From an uncultured Clostridia bacterium (GTDB lineage Bacteria > Bacillota > Clostridia > Oscillospirales > Acutalibacteraceae), in contig CALGRR010000067.1 of assembly GCA_937880805.1 (NCBI GenBank), positions 1-64,000 on the forward strand: a stretch of DNA of 64,000 bases, written 5' to 3'. Shown here piece by piece: positions 32,350 to 42,459 of this stretch. Each line of letters begins with the position of its first letter. Position 1 is the first letter of the stretch. The notes under the pieces were generated by a model. That model worked only from the letters and a program-made list of their open reading frames with translations, was not told where the DNA came from and made no database searches. The position numbers and the translations under genes are program-made.

Positions 32350-34437
32350 ATGAAAAGTGTTCCCGATTATTTCGGCTGTATGGTGTTTGATGATAACTCC
32401 ATGAAGGCAAGACTGCCGAAAGAAACATACAAGGCAATGAAAAAAACCATTCAGGATAATAAGCGTCTTGATATAGCTGTTGCCAATGTTGTTGCCAATG
32501 CAATGAAGGATTGGGCTGTTGAAAACGGTGCAACCCATTATACCCATTGGTTCCAGCCTATGACGGGAATAACCGCCGAAAAGCACGACAGCTTTATTTC
32601 TCCCACTTCAGACAGCAACGTTATTATGGAGTTTTCGGGCAAGGAGCTTGTTAAGGGTGAATCGGATGCTTCGAGCTTCCCCTCGGGCGGACTGCGTGCA
32701 ACCTTTGAAGCAAGAGGCTACACAGCGTGGGACCCCACCTCTTACGCATTCATTAAAGAGGGTGTATTCTGCATTCCCACAGCTTTCTGCTCATACGGCG
32801 GCGAGGCTCTTGATAAAAAAACTCCTCTTCTTCGCTCAATGGAAGCAATCAGCAAGCAGACCGTAAGAATTCTTAAGCTCTTCGGTCAGGAAGTAACAAA
32901 TGTTAAAACAACCGTTGGCCCCGAGCAGGAATATTTTCTTGTTGATAAAGAGCTTTATGAGCAGAGAAAAGATTTGAAATATACGGGCAGAACCCTTTTC
33001 GGTGCAAAGCCTCCCAAGGGTCAGGAGCTTGATGACCATTATTTCGGCTCAATCAAGCCCAGAGTTGCGGCATTTATGAAGGAGCTTGACGAAGAGCTCT
33101 GGAAGCTCGGAATTCTTGCCAAAACAGAGCATAACGAGGCGGCTCCCGCACAGCACGAGCTTGCTCCCATATTCGCAACAACAAACATTGCCGCTGACCA
33201 TAATCAGCTCATTATGGAGCTTATGCAGAAGGTTGCAAGAAAGCACAATATGGTTTGCCTTCTTCACGAAAAGCCCTTTGAGGGAGTTAACGGAAGCGGT
33301 AAGCATAATAACTGGTCGCTCTCAACAAACAAGGGCGTTAATCTTCTTGAGCCCGGCGAAACACCTTATGAAAACGCACAGTTTCTTCTTTTCCTCTGTG
33401 CTGTAATCAAGGCTGTTGATAATTATCAGGATTTGCTTCGCTTCTCGGTTGCAAGTGCGGGCAATGACCACCGTCTCGGTGCCCACGAAGCACCGCCCGC
33501 AATAGTTTCAATGTTCCTCGGCGATGAGCTTAACGATATTCTCGAAGCGATTGAAAACGATACCGCATATGACGCAAAAGAAAAGGTTCAGATGAAGGTC
33601 GGCGTTCACGTTCTTCCCAGATTCCCCAAGGACACAACCGACAGAAACAGAACATCACCCTTTGCTTTTACAGGCAATAAGTTTGAGTTCAGAATGCTCG
33701 GTTCTTCAAGCTCAATTTCGAGTGCAAATATTGTGCTCAACACCGCCGTTGCCGAGTCGCTCAAATCATATGCCGACAGACTTGAAAATGTTGATAATTT
33801 TGAAGAGGCACTTCACGCACTCATAAAGAAAACCATCAAAGACCATAAGAGAATTATTTTCAACGGTAACGGCTACGATGATGAATGGGTTAAGGAAGCC
33901 GAGAGAAGGGGCCTTTATAATCTGCCCACAACTCCCGATTGTCTGCCCTGCCTTATCGCAGATAAAAATGTTGAGCTTTTTGAAAGCCACAAGGTTTTCA
34001 ACAGAACGGAGCTTGAATCCCGCTATGAGATTTATCTCGGAATTTACTGCAAAACAATCAATATCGAATCAAGAACGATGATTGATATGGCAAAAAAAGA
34101 TATTCTTCCCGCCATTTCATCATATATCAAAGAGCTCAGCGAAACTGCGGTTGCAAAGAAAACTGCTTTTGCAGCATCCGATTGCGCATATGAAGAAAAA
34201 ACAGTAACAAAGCTTTCAGAGCTTTCGGCACTTATTTATGAAAGAACGGCAAAGCTTGAAGCGGATACCGAAAAGGTAAAGGAATGTGCCGATACCGCTG
34301 CACAGGCAGAGATGTTCAAATCGGTTGTTATTCCCGATATGGAAAGCCTTCGCTCTGCGGTTGATGAAGCAGAAACAATTACCGCCGAAAAATATTGGCC
34401 TTATCCCTCATACGGAAAATTATTATTTGATGTATAA
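32350..34437 (+). CDS. glnN: Glutamine synthetase type III
   Basis: A 695-residue enzyme, the usual large size of GSIII (GSI is about 450). Family signatures include GPEQEYFLVD (metal-binding Glu), EHNEAAPAQHE, SGKHNNWSLST (ATP/ammonia site), and NRTSPFAFTGNKFEFR. It makes glutamine from glutamate, ammonia and ATP as a dodecamer. I take the second in-frame ATG (32350), with GGAG 8 bases upstream. It has its own promoter and terminator. No adenylylation site logic applies to this class. It lies next to a nadE that seems unable to use glutamine, which may be coincidence. Confidence 0.95.
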   Translation: MKSVPDYFGCMVFDDNSMKARLPKETYKAMKKTIQDNKRLDIAVANVVANAMKDWAVENGATHYTHWFQPMTGITAEKHDSFISPTSDSNVIMEFSGKELVKGESDASSFPSGGLRATFEARGYTAWDPTSYAFIKEGVFCIPTAFCSYGGEALDKKTPLLRSMEAISKQTVRILKLFGQEVTNVKTTVGPEQEYFLVDKELYEQRKDLKYTGRTLFGAKPPKGQELDDHYFGSIKPRVAAFMKELDEELWKLGILAKTEHNEAAPAQHELAPIFATTNIAADHNQLIMELMQKVARKHNMVCLLHEKPFEGVNGSGKHNNWSLSTNKGVNLLEPGETPYENAQFLLFLCAVIKAVDNYQDLLRFSVASAGNDHRLGAHEAPPAIVSMFLGDELNDILEAIENDTAYDAKEKVQMKVGVHVLPRFPKDTTDRNRTSPFAFTGNKFEFRMLGSSSSISSANIVLNTAVAESLKSYADRLENVDNFEEALHALIKKTIKDHKRIIFNGNGYDDEWVKEAERRGLYNLPTTPDCLPCLIADKNVELFESHKVFNRTELESRYEIYLGIYCKTINIESRTMIDMAKKDILPAISSYIKELSETAVAKKTAFAASDCAYEEKTVTKLSELSALIYERTAKLEADTEKVKECADTAAQAEMFKSVVIPDMESLRSAVDEAETITAEKYWPYPSYGKLLFDV

Positions 34438-34444
34438 AAAAATT

Positions 34445-34472
34445 CGGAGCACACAATGTGTGCTCCGTTTTT
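34445..34472. terminator. Bidirectional terminator after glnN
   Basis: The 11-bp stem cggagcacaca/tgtgtgctccg is followed by TTTTTGC on plus and by AATTTTTTTATAC on minus. Confidence 0.88.
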
Positions 34473-34478
34473 GCTTTT

Positions 34479-34931
34479 TTAAAAGGTTTCGTATCTGAAT
34501 GAATAAACTGCCGTTTCGTCAATCTCCGTCATATCAACGCCCGTTTCGGCATATTCGCCGTTTATGTAGAATGCCCAGTACGCACCGTCTGTGTCATAAT
34601 CGGCATAAACTCCGTTAACAGCTTTAACATAAAGACCGTAGGGGCCCTGCTCACCCTCAATGATTGCCAATTCAATAAGAGCTTCGCCAACGGTTTTTTT
34701 GCTTGTTTTAACGGTAACGGAATTCACGCTGCCGTCTTGATTATAAACCTCGAAAGCAAAGCTTAATGCTCCTTCACCAACTGTGTTAATCTGAGGCGTT
34801 TCGAGCTCATTTGAGGGAAGAGTATCTTGCGTTTCCTTATTTTCAAAAGGCTTGAAACTGCTTATTTTATCGCACGAGCAAAACGCAAAAGCCATAACAA
34901 CCAATAATAAAACCGATATAATTTTTTTCAT
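34479..34931 (-). CDS. DUF4430-domain lipoprotein
   Basis: A 150-residue exported protein. The signal peptide has a KK start and a hydrophobic core to about residue 17, then a lipobox-like AFCSC with Cys20. A low-complexity linker (about 25-50) follows. The C-terminal domain (about 55-150) has KKTVGEALIELA and DTDGAYWAFYINGEYA...GVD, the DUF4430/cobalamin-binding-intrinsic-factor-like fold seen in surface proteins. It should be anchored to the outer face of the membrane. It follows the Na/Pi transporter gene by 11 bases. The ligand is unknown. Confidence 0.82.
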   Translation of the reverse strand: MKKIISVLLLVVMAFAFCSCDKISSFKPFENKETQDTLPSNELETPQINTVGEGALSFAFEVYNQDGSVNSVTVKTSKKTVGEALIELAIIEGEQGPYGLYVKAVNGVYADYDTDGAYWAFYINGEYAETGVDMTEIDETAVYSFRYETF

Positions 34932-34942
34932 TTTAATTCACC

Positions 34943-36691
34943 TCAGGGCAAAATATATTTTTGCTTATAGTCATTATAAGCGTTCGTGAAGTATTCGCCG
35001 CCCGCATTCTTATATTCGTTGAGATATTCGTGGGTGTCAAATACGGATTTGCTTATCTGAATTATGCAAACTGCAATGTTTGAGCAATGGTCGGAAACTC
35101 TTTCGTAGTTAGTAAGAAGGTCTGAAAGAATAAAGCCAAGCTCAATCGTGCAGTCGCCGCCGGTGAGGCGGTTGATATGTCTTTTCTTGATTTCGGAAAG
35201 GATTTTATCAATAACCTGCTCAAGAGGCTCAACATCAAGGGCACGCTGTGCATCATTATCCGTGAACGACTGAACGGTTATGGAAAGAATTTCCTTTATA
35301 GCTTCGGTTGCGATTTTAAGCTCATTCTTTGCCTGCTGAGAAAAGCTGATGTCTTTATCGGATATTTCCTTTGCAACCTTAACAATATTCAAAGCGTGGT
35401 CGCCGATTCTTTCAAAATCGCCTATGGTGTGAAGCAGGGTTGAAACGGTGTTGCTGTCGTTATCCGTGAGCTTCTGAGATGAAATCTTAACAAGAAATGT
35501 GCCGAGCTTATCTTCGTAATCGTCAAGCTTCTGCTCGTCTTCTTTTATCTTGTCTGCAAGCTTGTGCGAATAAGCGTCAAGAAGAGAGATTGAATCGTTT
35601 AAGGTCTGGGCTGCGATTTTTGCCATTTCCGCTGTGTAGTTTCTGCATTCTGAAACAGCAAGAGAGGGAGTTGCAAGAAGTCTTTCGTCAAGAAAAACTC
35701 CCTTGATGTCAGAGGGCTTATCCTTAACCGTTTTAATCGCAAGCTTTTCAAGCTGTTTGATAAAGGGGAAGAGGAGTATTGTTGTTGCAACATTGAAAAT
35801 TGAGTGAACAAATGCAATGCCCAGAGGGTCAATCGCAAGGTCTGAAAATGCGAATTTAAAGATTGAATCGAGAATATAATATAAAGCAAGATAAAATGCA
35901 GTACCGATAACATTAAAATAAACGTGAACGGTTGCAACTCTTTTTGCGGATTTGCTTACGCCGATGCTTGAAATAAGCGAGGTTATGCAGGTGCCTATAT
36001 TCTGACCCATAATAATGGGAATTGCCATTCCGTAGGATAATCCGCCCGTTATTGAAAGAGCCTGAAGAATACCTACCGTTGCAGATGAGCTCTGAATTAT
36101 ACCTGTGAGAACAGCACCGGTTGCAAGTGCAAAGAGGGGGTTGTTAAAGAGCGTCATTGCATTTTTAAAGCTTTCGCTTTCAGCAAGAGGATCCATCGAG
36201 GTGCTCATAAGCTCCATACCCGTCATAAGAACCGCAAAGCCCATCATAACCGAGCCAACATCCTTGGAACGGGTTTTCTTTGCCGACATAATAAGAATAA
36301 TTCCCGCAAGAGCAATAAGGGGAGAAAAGTTTGCGGGCTTGAGGAGGCTTACAAAGAAGTTATCGCTTTCAATACCCGCAAGGCTGAGAACCCAAGCGGT
36401 TATGGTTGTGCCGATATTTGAGCCCATAATAACACCTATGGACTGACCGAGCTTCATTATGCCTGAGTTAACAAGACCAACAAGCATAACCGTAACAGCC
36501 GATGAAGACTGAATTGTTGCGGTTATTCCTGCACCCAGAAGCAGACCTTTTATGGGTTTATCCGTCATTTTGCCGAGGATGGATTCAAGCTTTCCGCCAG
36601 CAACACGCTCAAGACCGTTTGACATTGTGTTCATTCCGAAAAGAAAGAACGCAAGTCCGCCAAGCAATGTAAAAATATTGAATACAGTCAC
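34943..36691 (-). CDS. Na+/phosphate cotransporter family protein with PhoU-like domain
   Basis: A 582-residue protein. The N-terminal ~310 residues form the NptA-type permease, with two inverted repeats carrying GITATIQSSSAVTVMLVG and TGIIQSSSATVGILQAL (the QSSS motifs that bind substrate and Na+). A helical PhoU-like region follows (about 350-560). Members import or export inorganic phosphate with Na+. The lipoprotein gene directly downstream is likely co-transcribed. GGAGGCGAT lies before the start, though at the GTG/ATG choice only one is plausible. Confidence 0.92.
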   Translation of the reverse strand: MTVFNIFTLLGGLAFFLFGMNTMSNGLERVAGGKLESILGKMTDKPIKGLLLGAGITATIQSSSAVTVMLVGLVNSGIMKLGQSIGVIMGSNIGTTITAWVLSLAGIESDNFFVSLLKPANFSPLIALAGIILIMSAKKTRSKDVGSVMMGFAVLMTGMELMSTSMDPLAESESFKNAMTLFNNPLFALATGAVLTGIIQSSSATVGILQALSITGGLSYGMAIPIIMGQNIGTCITSLISSIGVSKSAKRVATVHVYFNVIGTAFYLALYYILDSIFKFAFSDLAIDPLGIAFVHSIFNVATTILLFPFIKQLEKLAIKTVKDKPSDIKGVFLDERLLATPSLAVSECRNYTAEMAKIAAQTLNDSISLLDAYSHKLADKIKEDEQKLDDYEDKLGTFLVKISSQKLTDNDSNTVSTLLHTIGDFERIGDHALNIVKVAKEISDKDISFSQQAKNELKIATEAIKEILSITVQSFTDNDAQRALDVEPLEQVIDKILSEIKKRHINRLTGGDCTIELGFILSDLLTNYERVSDHCSNIAVCIIQISKSVFDTHEYLNEYKNAGGEYFTNAYNDYKQKYILP

Positions 36692-36719
36692 TTTATCGCC
36701 TCCGTTAGCTGATATTTTT

Positions 36720-36748
36720 ATTATGCATAATATGTCGGATTAAGTCAA
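36720..36748 (-). promoter_or_regulatory. Promoter of the Na/Pi transporter operon
   Basis: On the minus strand TTGACT (36748-36743), 17 bases and CATAAT (36725-36720), about 28 bases before the start. Confidence 0.7.
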
Positions 36749-36852
36749 TGTAAAAAAAGAATATATTATAATTATTTTCATTATTTATTTTATCCGCAGT
36801 GTTATTGAATAAAGCTTTTCAAACAGTGCAAAAATATAACAGAAATAAAAAT

Positions 36853-36875
36853 ACCGAGCCTTTGAAAGACTCGGT
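36853..36875 (-). terminator. Terminator after the aminotransferase gene
   Basis: The stem accgag/ctcggt is followed on the minus strand by ATTTTTATT, 30 bases past the stop. Confidence 0.75.
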
Positions 36876-36904
36876 ATAATAGGAAAATAGAATTCTTTTG
36901 AATT

Positions 36905-38173
36905 TTATTCAGCGAGAATCTTTTCGATTGCGGAAATTTCAACGCAAAGGCAAAGAATCTCAACCGCTTTGCAGAGTTCATCCCTTGACGGGAAGGTGGG
37001 GGCAATGCGGATATTTTTATCTTCGGGGTCTTTTCCGTAAGGATAGGTTGCACCTGCACCCGTGAGGGTTACGCCGGCTTCCTTGCAAAGAGTAACCGTT
37101 CTCTTGGCACAGCCGTTATAAACATCAAGGCTGATGAAATAGCCGCCGTTGGGCTTTGTCCAGGAGGCGATACCCTTGCCAGAAAGCTTTTCTTCAAAAG
37201 CAGAGAGAACTGCATCAAATTTAGGCTTGAGAATTTCGGCGTGCTTTGCCATATGGGCATCGATGCCGTTTTTGTTTTTAAAATAGTTTGCATGGCGAAG
37301 CTGGTTGAGCTTATCATAGCCGATGGTCTGAACGGTCATTCTGCTCTTGATCGATGCAATGTTTGCATCTGATGCGGCGAGAGCTGCAACGCCCGCACCG
37401 GGGAATGAAATCTTTGAGGTTGAGGTTACTTCAATAAAATAATCCTCTGTTCCGTTTTTCTTTGCTGCATCAAAAATATTGAGGAGCTTATCGTGATTAT
37501 TCTCAATGTGATGAACGCAGTATGCATTATCCCAGATAACTCTGAAATCATTTGCGGCGGGCTTAAGAGAAGCAAAACGCTCAACGGTTTCATCCGAATA
37601 AGTGATGCCCGTGGGATTTGAATACATAGGAACGCAGATGATGCCCTTAACCTTTTCATCCTTGACGAGCTCATCAATCATATCCATATCGGGGCCGTTT
37701 TCGTCTGAAGGAACATTTATCATTTCAATTCCGAAATGCTGGAGGATTGAGAAATGTCGGTCATATCCGGGAACGGGGCAGAGGAATTTAATTCCTTCCT
37801 GCTTGCTCCAGGGCTCGGCACCTGCACCGAAAAGCATACACTGTGCAATATAGTCATACATAATTGTGAGGCTGGCGTTGCCGAAAACAATAACATTATC
37901 TTCCGCTACTTCAAGAATATCAGCAAAGAGCTTCTTGCACTCGGGAATGCCGTCAAGCACGCCGTAGTTGCGGGTTTCAAATCCGTTTGATGCCTTGAAA
38001 TCACCGAGATATTCGGGGTCAAGAATTTCGTTTGAAATTGCAAGCTGGTCTGCACCGGGCTTGCCTCTTGACATATCAAGCTTCAGGCCGAGAGCTTTAT
38101 ATGAATTGTATTCATTTTTCAGAGCATCAAGACGCTCTGAAAGCTGTTCTTTTGAAAGATTTCTGATGTTCAT
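36905..38173 (-). CDS. Aspartate aminotransferase-type PLP enzyme (fold type I)
   Basis: A 422-residue aminotransferase of the Asp_aminotransf (PF12897-like) group. Its features are LDMSRGKPG near the start, VFGNASLTIMYDY, YSNPTGITYS, VIWDNAYCVHH and TSTSKISFPGAGVAAL with the Schiff-base Lys. It should exchange amino groups between aspartate and 2-oxoglutarate, although other donors are possible. The ATG at 38173 follows CGGAGGTTT; the longer frame to 38335 is not supported. It is a single-gene unit. Confidence 0.9.
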   Translation of the reverse strand: MNIRNLSKEQLSERLDALKNEYNSYKALGLKLDMSRGKPGADQLAISNEILDPEYLGDFKASNGFETRNYGVLDGIPECKKLFADILEVAEDNVIVFGNASLTIMYDYIAQCMLFGAGAEPWSKQEGIKFLCPVPGYDRHFSILQHFGIEMINVPSDENGPDMDMIDELVKDEKVKGIICVPMYSNPTGITYSDETVERFASLKPAANDFRVIWDNAYCVHHIENNHDKLLNIFDAAKKNGTEDYFIEVTSTSKISFPGAGVAALAASDANIASIKSRMTVQTIGYDKLNQLRHANYFKNKNGIDAHMAKHAEILKPKFDAVLSAFEEKLSGKGIASWTKPNGGYFISLDVYNGCAKRTVTLCKEAGVTLTGAGATYPYGKDPEDKNIRIAPTFPSRDELCKAVEILCLCVEISAIEKILAE

Positions 38174-38326
38174 TGGAATAAACCTCCGATTTGTGTAATG
38201 CAACAGGTTATATTCTATAATATATGCAAGTATTTTGCAAGTGTTATTTTTGAATCTTGCAAAAATTCGGTAATATGCACATTGAATTGCATTAAAATTG
38301 CCGTTTTGATGTATTCTATATGCAAA

Positions 38327-38360
38327 AGCAGCCAACTGTAATTGCTTACGGTTGACTGCT
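38327..38360 (-). terminator. Terminator overlapping the end of dusB
   Basis: The stem agcagccaac/gttgactgct has one mismatch and a 14-base loop. Its right arm lies in the last dusB codons and TTTTG follows on the minus strand. Confidence 0.6.
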
Positions 38361-39323
38361 TTTTACTGTGTTTATAACCTTTTCAGCTATATCTTCAAGC
38401 TGCGAGATTGTTTCAAGAGAGCCTATTTCCTGCCTCAATGAAGCGGCACCCCGAATTCCTTTTATATACCAGGCAGCGTGCTTCCTTGCTTCACGCATAC
38501 CAACATAATCGCCCTTGTATTCGCAAAGGGTTTTTATGTGTTTAATCATAACACTCATTTTTTCTTCAATTCCGGGCTCGGGAATGACTATGCCTTTTTC
38601 AAGATATTCATTAACCTGCGTGAAAAGCCAGGGTGCACCCAGAGCACCTCTGCCTATCATAATGAAATCGCAGCCTGTTTCTTCATACATCCGCTTTGCC
38701 GAATAAACATCAACAATATCTCCGTTGCCGATAACCGGAATTGTAAGAGCTTCTTTAACTTGCTTAATCATATCAATATTAACGGGCGGAGCATACATCT
38801 GCTTTCTTGTTCTGCCGTGGATGGTGAGTGCGGAAGCGCCCGCATTTTCAAGCATTTTTGCCATTTCAACTGCATTGAGATTATTTTCATCCCAGCCCGT
38901 GCGTATTTTAACCGTTACGGGAATGCTTACCGCTTCAACGCATTTTTCAGTTATTCTTGCAGAAAGCCCGGGGTCTTTCATAAGAGCACTTCCGCCGCCG
39001 TTGCCTGCGATTTTAGGGGCGGGGCAGCCCATATTTATGTCTATTGCACAGCATCCCGTTGCCTCTGCCTTTTTGGCTGCTTCCGCCATTGTTTCGGGAT
39101 CACAGCCGAAAATCTGAACTGCGGCGGGTTTTTCTTTTTCGCCGAGTGCCATAAGTGTGCCCGATTTTCTGTCGTGCATCGTGAGCCCTTTTGAGCTTAC
39201 CATTTCGCTCACAACATAAGCTGCACCGTAATCAATGCAAAGCTCACGGAAGGCTCTGTCTGCAACGCCCGCCATCGGAGCGAGTGCGGCATATCCGTTT
39301 ATTTCAAAATTACCTATTTTCAT
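38346..39323 (-). CDS. dusB: tRNA-dihydrouridine synthase
   Basis: A 325-residue flavoenzyme. The N-terminal TIM barrel begins ALAPMAGVADRAFR (FMN-binding). The active-site loop MGCPAPKIAGNGGG holds Cys100, the proton donor. IGNGDI and MIGRGALGAPW complete the FMN site, and a C-terminal helical tRNA-binding domain follows. It reduces uridine to dihydrouridine in the tRNA D-loop. It is transcribed alone, divergent from polA. The subfamily name is inferred from Firmicute context. Confidence 0.92.
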   Translation of the reverse strand: MKIGNFEINGYAALAPMAGVADRAFRELCIDYGAAYVVSEMVSSKGLTMHDRKSGTLMALGEKEKPAAVQIFGCDPETMAEAAKKAEATGCCAIDINMGCPAPKIAGNGGGSALMKDPGLSARITEKCVEAVSIPVTVKIRTGWDENNLNAVEMAKMLENAGASALTIHGRTRKQMYAPPVNIDMIKQVKEALTIPVIGNGDIVDVYSAKRMYEETGCDFIMIGRGALGAPWLFTQVNEYLEKGIVIPEPGIEEKMSVMIKHIKTLCEYKGDYVGMREARKHAAWYIKGIRGAASLRQEIGSLETISQLEDIAEKVINTVKSSQP

Positions 39324-39444
39324 TTGCTTCTCCTAAAACGATATAGTGTTATCTTACCATTAAATAAAACTTATTTCAATAAATTTCAAAAAAATGCTGA
39401 AATTTACAAAATATGTGATATACTGTAAATTGAGGTGATTTGGA

Positions 39445-42012
39445 ATGAAGTTATTGGCACTTGACGGCAACAGTATTCTTAACCGTGCATTTTACGGCAT
39501 AAAGCTTCTCACAACCAAAGACGGAAAAAGATTTACCAACGGTATTTACGGCTTTCTTAATATATTACTTAAACTCAGGGAAGAGGTGTTACCCGATGCG
39601 GTGGCTATAGCCTTTGATGTTAAGGCTCCCACCTTCCGCCACGAAATGTATTCGGGCTATAAAGCAAACAGAAAGGGAATGCCTCCGGAGCTTGCCCAGC
39701 AGATGGCTCCGCTTAAGGATTTGCTTTCCGCTATGGGTTACACCATTCTTGAAGCTCCCGGTTGGGAAGCGGATGATATTCTCGGCACCCTTGCTTCTGC
39801 GTGCGGTAAAAACGATTTCTGCTATATCGCAACGGGTGACAGAGATTCACTCCAACTTGTTCGTGATAATGTCAATGTTCTTCTCGCTTCAACCAAAATG
39901 GGCAGACCGCAGAGTGTTTGCTATGATACTGCAAAGATAACCGAGGATTATCTTGTATCAACCCCCGAGCTTCTTATTGATATAAAGGCTCTTATGGGCG
40001 ACAGCTCCGACTGCATTCCGGGTGTTGCGGGAATCGGCGAAAAAACTGCAAAGGACCTTATCAGCCGTTTCGGATCGATTGATGATATTTATAATAATCT
40101 CGATGCTCTTGATATAAAAAAAGGCGTTCACGATAAGCTGGTGAATGATAAAGAAATGGCATATCTCAGCCGTGAACTCGGAACAATCCGCACCGATGCA
40201 CCCGTGAGCAGGGAATATTCCGATTATATTCCGAAGAATACCGATGCAATCAAGGCAACACATCTGCTTGCAGAGCTTGAAATGTTTAAAATGATTGAAA
40301 AGCTTGAGCTTAAAGCACCCGAAAGAATTGCTCAGTCGGATGAAGAAAAGGTTGTTACCGAATGCTTTGTTCAGGATGATTTGAAATATCTCTATAACAA
40401 ACTGAAAAAAGACGGAGAAGCTTATTTCATTTTTGACAGCGGAATTTTCTTTTTTAAAGCGGATAACGGAGTCGCAAAGGCAGAGCCTGAAAATGAGGGC
40501 TATACCGAATTCTGCGCAGAATTTCTCTTTAATAAGGATATAAAAAAATACACATATAATTCAAAGCAGCTTTATGCCTTTTTCTATGATTACAGCAACG
40601 ATATTGAAATTAATTCCGTGTGCGGCGATGCAATGCTTTCTGCATATGTTATCAACCCTTCATCGGGTGCATATGACCTCAAAAGAATAATTGAAGAATA
40701 TGCGGGGGTCGAGAGCGATGAAACAGCCGTTTATGCCGCATATCTTCCCGCAGCGTTCGCCAAAATGAACGTAATGACGGATGAAAATAATCAGAGCCGT
40801 CTGCTCGAAGAAATTGAGCTGCCCCTTGCAAGGGTGCTTGCTTCAATGGAAAAGGAAGGCTTTCTTGTTGATGCTGAGGGAATAAAGAATTTCGGCATCG
40901 ATATGCAGGAAAGAATTGAAAAGCTTGCGTCAGAAATCTTTGAAGAGGCAGGCTATGAGTTTAATCTCAATTCTCCCAAACAGCTTGGAGAGGCACTTTT
41001 TGAAAAAATGGGTCTTCCCGCAAAGAAGAAAACCAAAAACGGATATTCAACCAATGCCGAGGTGCTTGAGGGTCTTGCGGCGGAATATCCCGTTGTTGCA
41101 AAAATCCTTGAATACAGAACCTACGCAAAACTCAAATCAACCTATTGTGACGGGCTTTTAAAGGTTATCTGCGATGACGGAAGAATCCGTTCGAGCCTTA
41201 ATCAGACTGAAACAAGAACGGGCAGAATTTCATCAACAGAGCCCAATCTGCAGAATATTCCCGTAAGGTCGCAGATAGGCAGAGAAATGAGAAAATTCTT
41301 CAAAGCCAAAGAAGGCTGTGTGCTTGTTGATGCTGACTATTCGCAGATTGAGCTTCGTGTGCTTGCTCACGTTGCAAACGATAAAGAGATGATAAACGCC
41401 TTCAATAACGGTGACGATATTCACGCAATAACCGCATCGCAGGTGTTCAATATGCCTCTGATGATGGTAACTCCTCTTATGAGAAGCCGTGCAAAGGCGG
41501 TTAATTTCGGCATCGTTTACGGCATAGGTGCTTTCTCTCTTGCAAAGGATATTGGGGTAAGCCGTGCCGAGGCAGACAGCTATATCAAAGGCTATCTTGC
41601 TCATTTCAGCGGTGTTGGCAAATATATGAAGGATATTGTTGAAAAGGCAAAGGAAAACGGTTATGTTGAAACCGTTTTTGCCCGCCGCAGATACCTGCCC
41701 GAGCTCACTTCATCAAACGCTATGATGCGTGCATTCGGTGAAAGAGTTGCTCTGAATATGCCCATTCAGGGCACGGCGGCGGATATAATCAAAATCGCAA
41801 TGATAAGAGTGTGGAAAAAGCTCAATGAGCAATGCTTCAAGGCAAGGCTTATAATGCAGGTGCACGATGAGCTTATTGTTGAAGCCCCCGAATCAGAAGC
41901 AAAGGCGGTTGCACAGATTGTTAAAAACGAGATGGAAAATGCCGTTAAAATGAGAGTGCAGATGCTTGCCGAGGTTGGTGTAGGCAAAACCTGGTATGAC
42001 TCCAAATCATAA
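39445..42012 (+). CDS. polA: DNA polymerase I
   Basis: An 855-residue polymerase. The 5'-3' exonuclease domain (1-290) has its acidic clusters intact (AIAFDVKAPTFRHE, GWEADDILGT, GDRDSLQL, GDSSDCIPGV). The 3'-5' exonuclease domain (about 300-470) is degenerate: where DTET is expected it reads FIFDSG, so proofreading is probably lost, as in many Gram-positives. The polymerase domain has motif A VDADYSQIELRVLAH, motif B RAKAVNFGIVYGIG and motif C MQVHDELIVEAP. It fills gaps and removes RNA primers. The downstream PTPase, rimI and tsaD genes follow closely and may be co-transcribed. Confidence 0.97.
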   Translation: MKLLALDGNSILNRAFYGIKLLTTKDGKRFTNGIYGFLNILLKLREEVLPDAVAIAFDVKAPTFRHEMYSGYKANRKGMPPELAQQMAPLKDLLSAMGYTILEAPGWEADDILGTLASACGKNDFCYIATGDRDSLQLVRDNVNVLLASTKMGRPQSVCYDTAKITEDYLVSTPELLIDIKALMGDSSDCIPGVAGIGEKTAKDLISRFGSIDDIYNNLDALDIKKGVHDKLVNDKEMAYLSRELGTIRTDAPVSREYSDYIPKNTDAIKATHLLAELEMFKMIEKLELKAPERIAQSDEEKVVTECFVQDDLKYLYNKLKKDGEAYFIFDSGIFFFKADNGVAKAEPENEGYTEFCAEFLFNKDIKKYTYNSKQLYAFFYDYSNDIEINSVCGDAMLSAYVINPSSGAYDLKRIIEEYAGVESDETAVYAAYLPAAFAKMNVMTDENNQSRLLEEIELPLARVLASMEKEGFLVDAEGIKNFGIDMQERIEKLASEIFEEAGYEFNLNSPKQLGEALFEKMGLPAKKKTKNGYSTNAEVLEGLAAEYPVVAKILEYRTYAKLKSTYCDGLLKVICDDGRIRSSLNQTETRTGRISSTEPNLQNIPVRSQIGREMRKFFKAKEGCVLVDADYSQIELRVLAHVANDKEMINAFNNGDDIHAITASQVFNMPLMMVTPLMRSRAKAVNFGIVYGIGAFSLAKDIGVSRAEADSYIKGYLAHFSGVGKYMKDIVEKAKENGYVETVFARRRYLPELTSSNAMMRAFGERVALNMPIQGTAADIIKIAMIRVWKKLNEQCFKARLIMQVHDELIVEAPESEAKAVAQIVKNEMENAVKMRVQMLAEVGVGKTWYDSKS

Positions 42013-42024
42013 GGATGTGAAGAT

Positions 42025-42459
42025 TTGAAGATTTTATTTGTGTGCACGGGCAACACCTGCCGCAGTCCTATGGCGGAGGGGTTGTTCCGAAAAATGCTTG
42101 AAGATAAAAATATAAATAATATTGAATGCTCAAGTGCAGGGCTTTTTGCAATGACGGGTGATGAACCTTCGCAGAATGCTGTTAAAGCTTGTGAACGCTT
42201 TTCGGTTGATATTTCAGCCCACAGAGCAAGAAGAATAACGGCTTATATTCTTGATGAAACCGATAAATTTGTTTGTATGACAAAAGAGCACGCCGCCAGC
42301 CTTTCGATGTATGTTCCGAGTGAAAAAATACTTGTTCTCGGCAACGGTGTGCCCGACCCGTACGGCGGAAATCTTGAAGAATATATTATTTGTGCCAATT
42401 CAATCAAAAACGCACTTGAAACGCAGTTTGAGGAAATCATTGCGGAGGAAAAGCAATGA
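42025..42459 (+). CDS. Low-molecular-weight protein phosphatase (YwlE-like)
   Basis: A 144-residue phosphatase. The P-loop C7-TGNTC-R13-S at the N-terminus is the C(x)5R(S/T) active site, and VPDPYGG near 112-118 provides the general acid Asp. A Thr follows Asn in the loop as in YwlE-type protein-arginine phosphatases, so the target may be phospho-Arg rather than phospho-Tyr (inference). It starts at TTG 42025, with AAGGATG upstream; no ATG fits the conserved start. It overlaps rimI by the ATGA arrangement. Confidence 0.87.
   Translation: MKILFVCTGNTCRSPMAEGLFRKMLEDKNINNIECSSAGLFAMTGDEPSQNAVKACERFSVDISAHRARRITAYILDETDKFVCMTKEHAASLSMYVPSEKILVLGNGVPDPYGGNLEEYIICANSIKNALETQFEEIIAEEKQ

Noticed and set aside
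38478..39194. 238-codon plus-strand frame inside dusB
   Set aside because: Shadow of dusB; Phe/Cys/His-rich with no domain.
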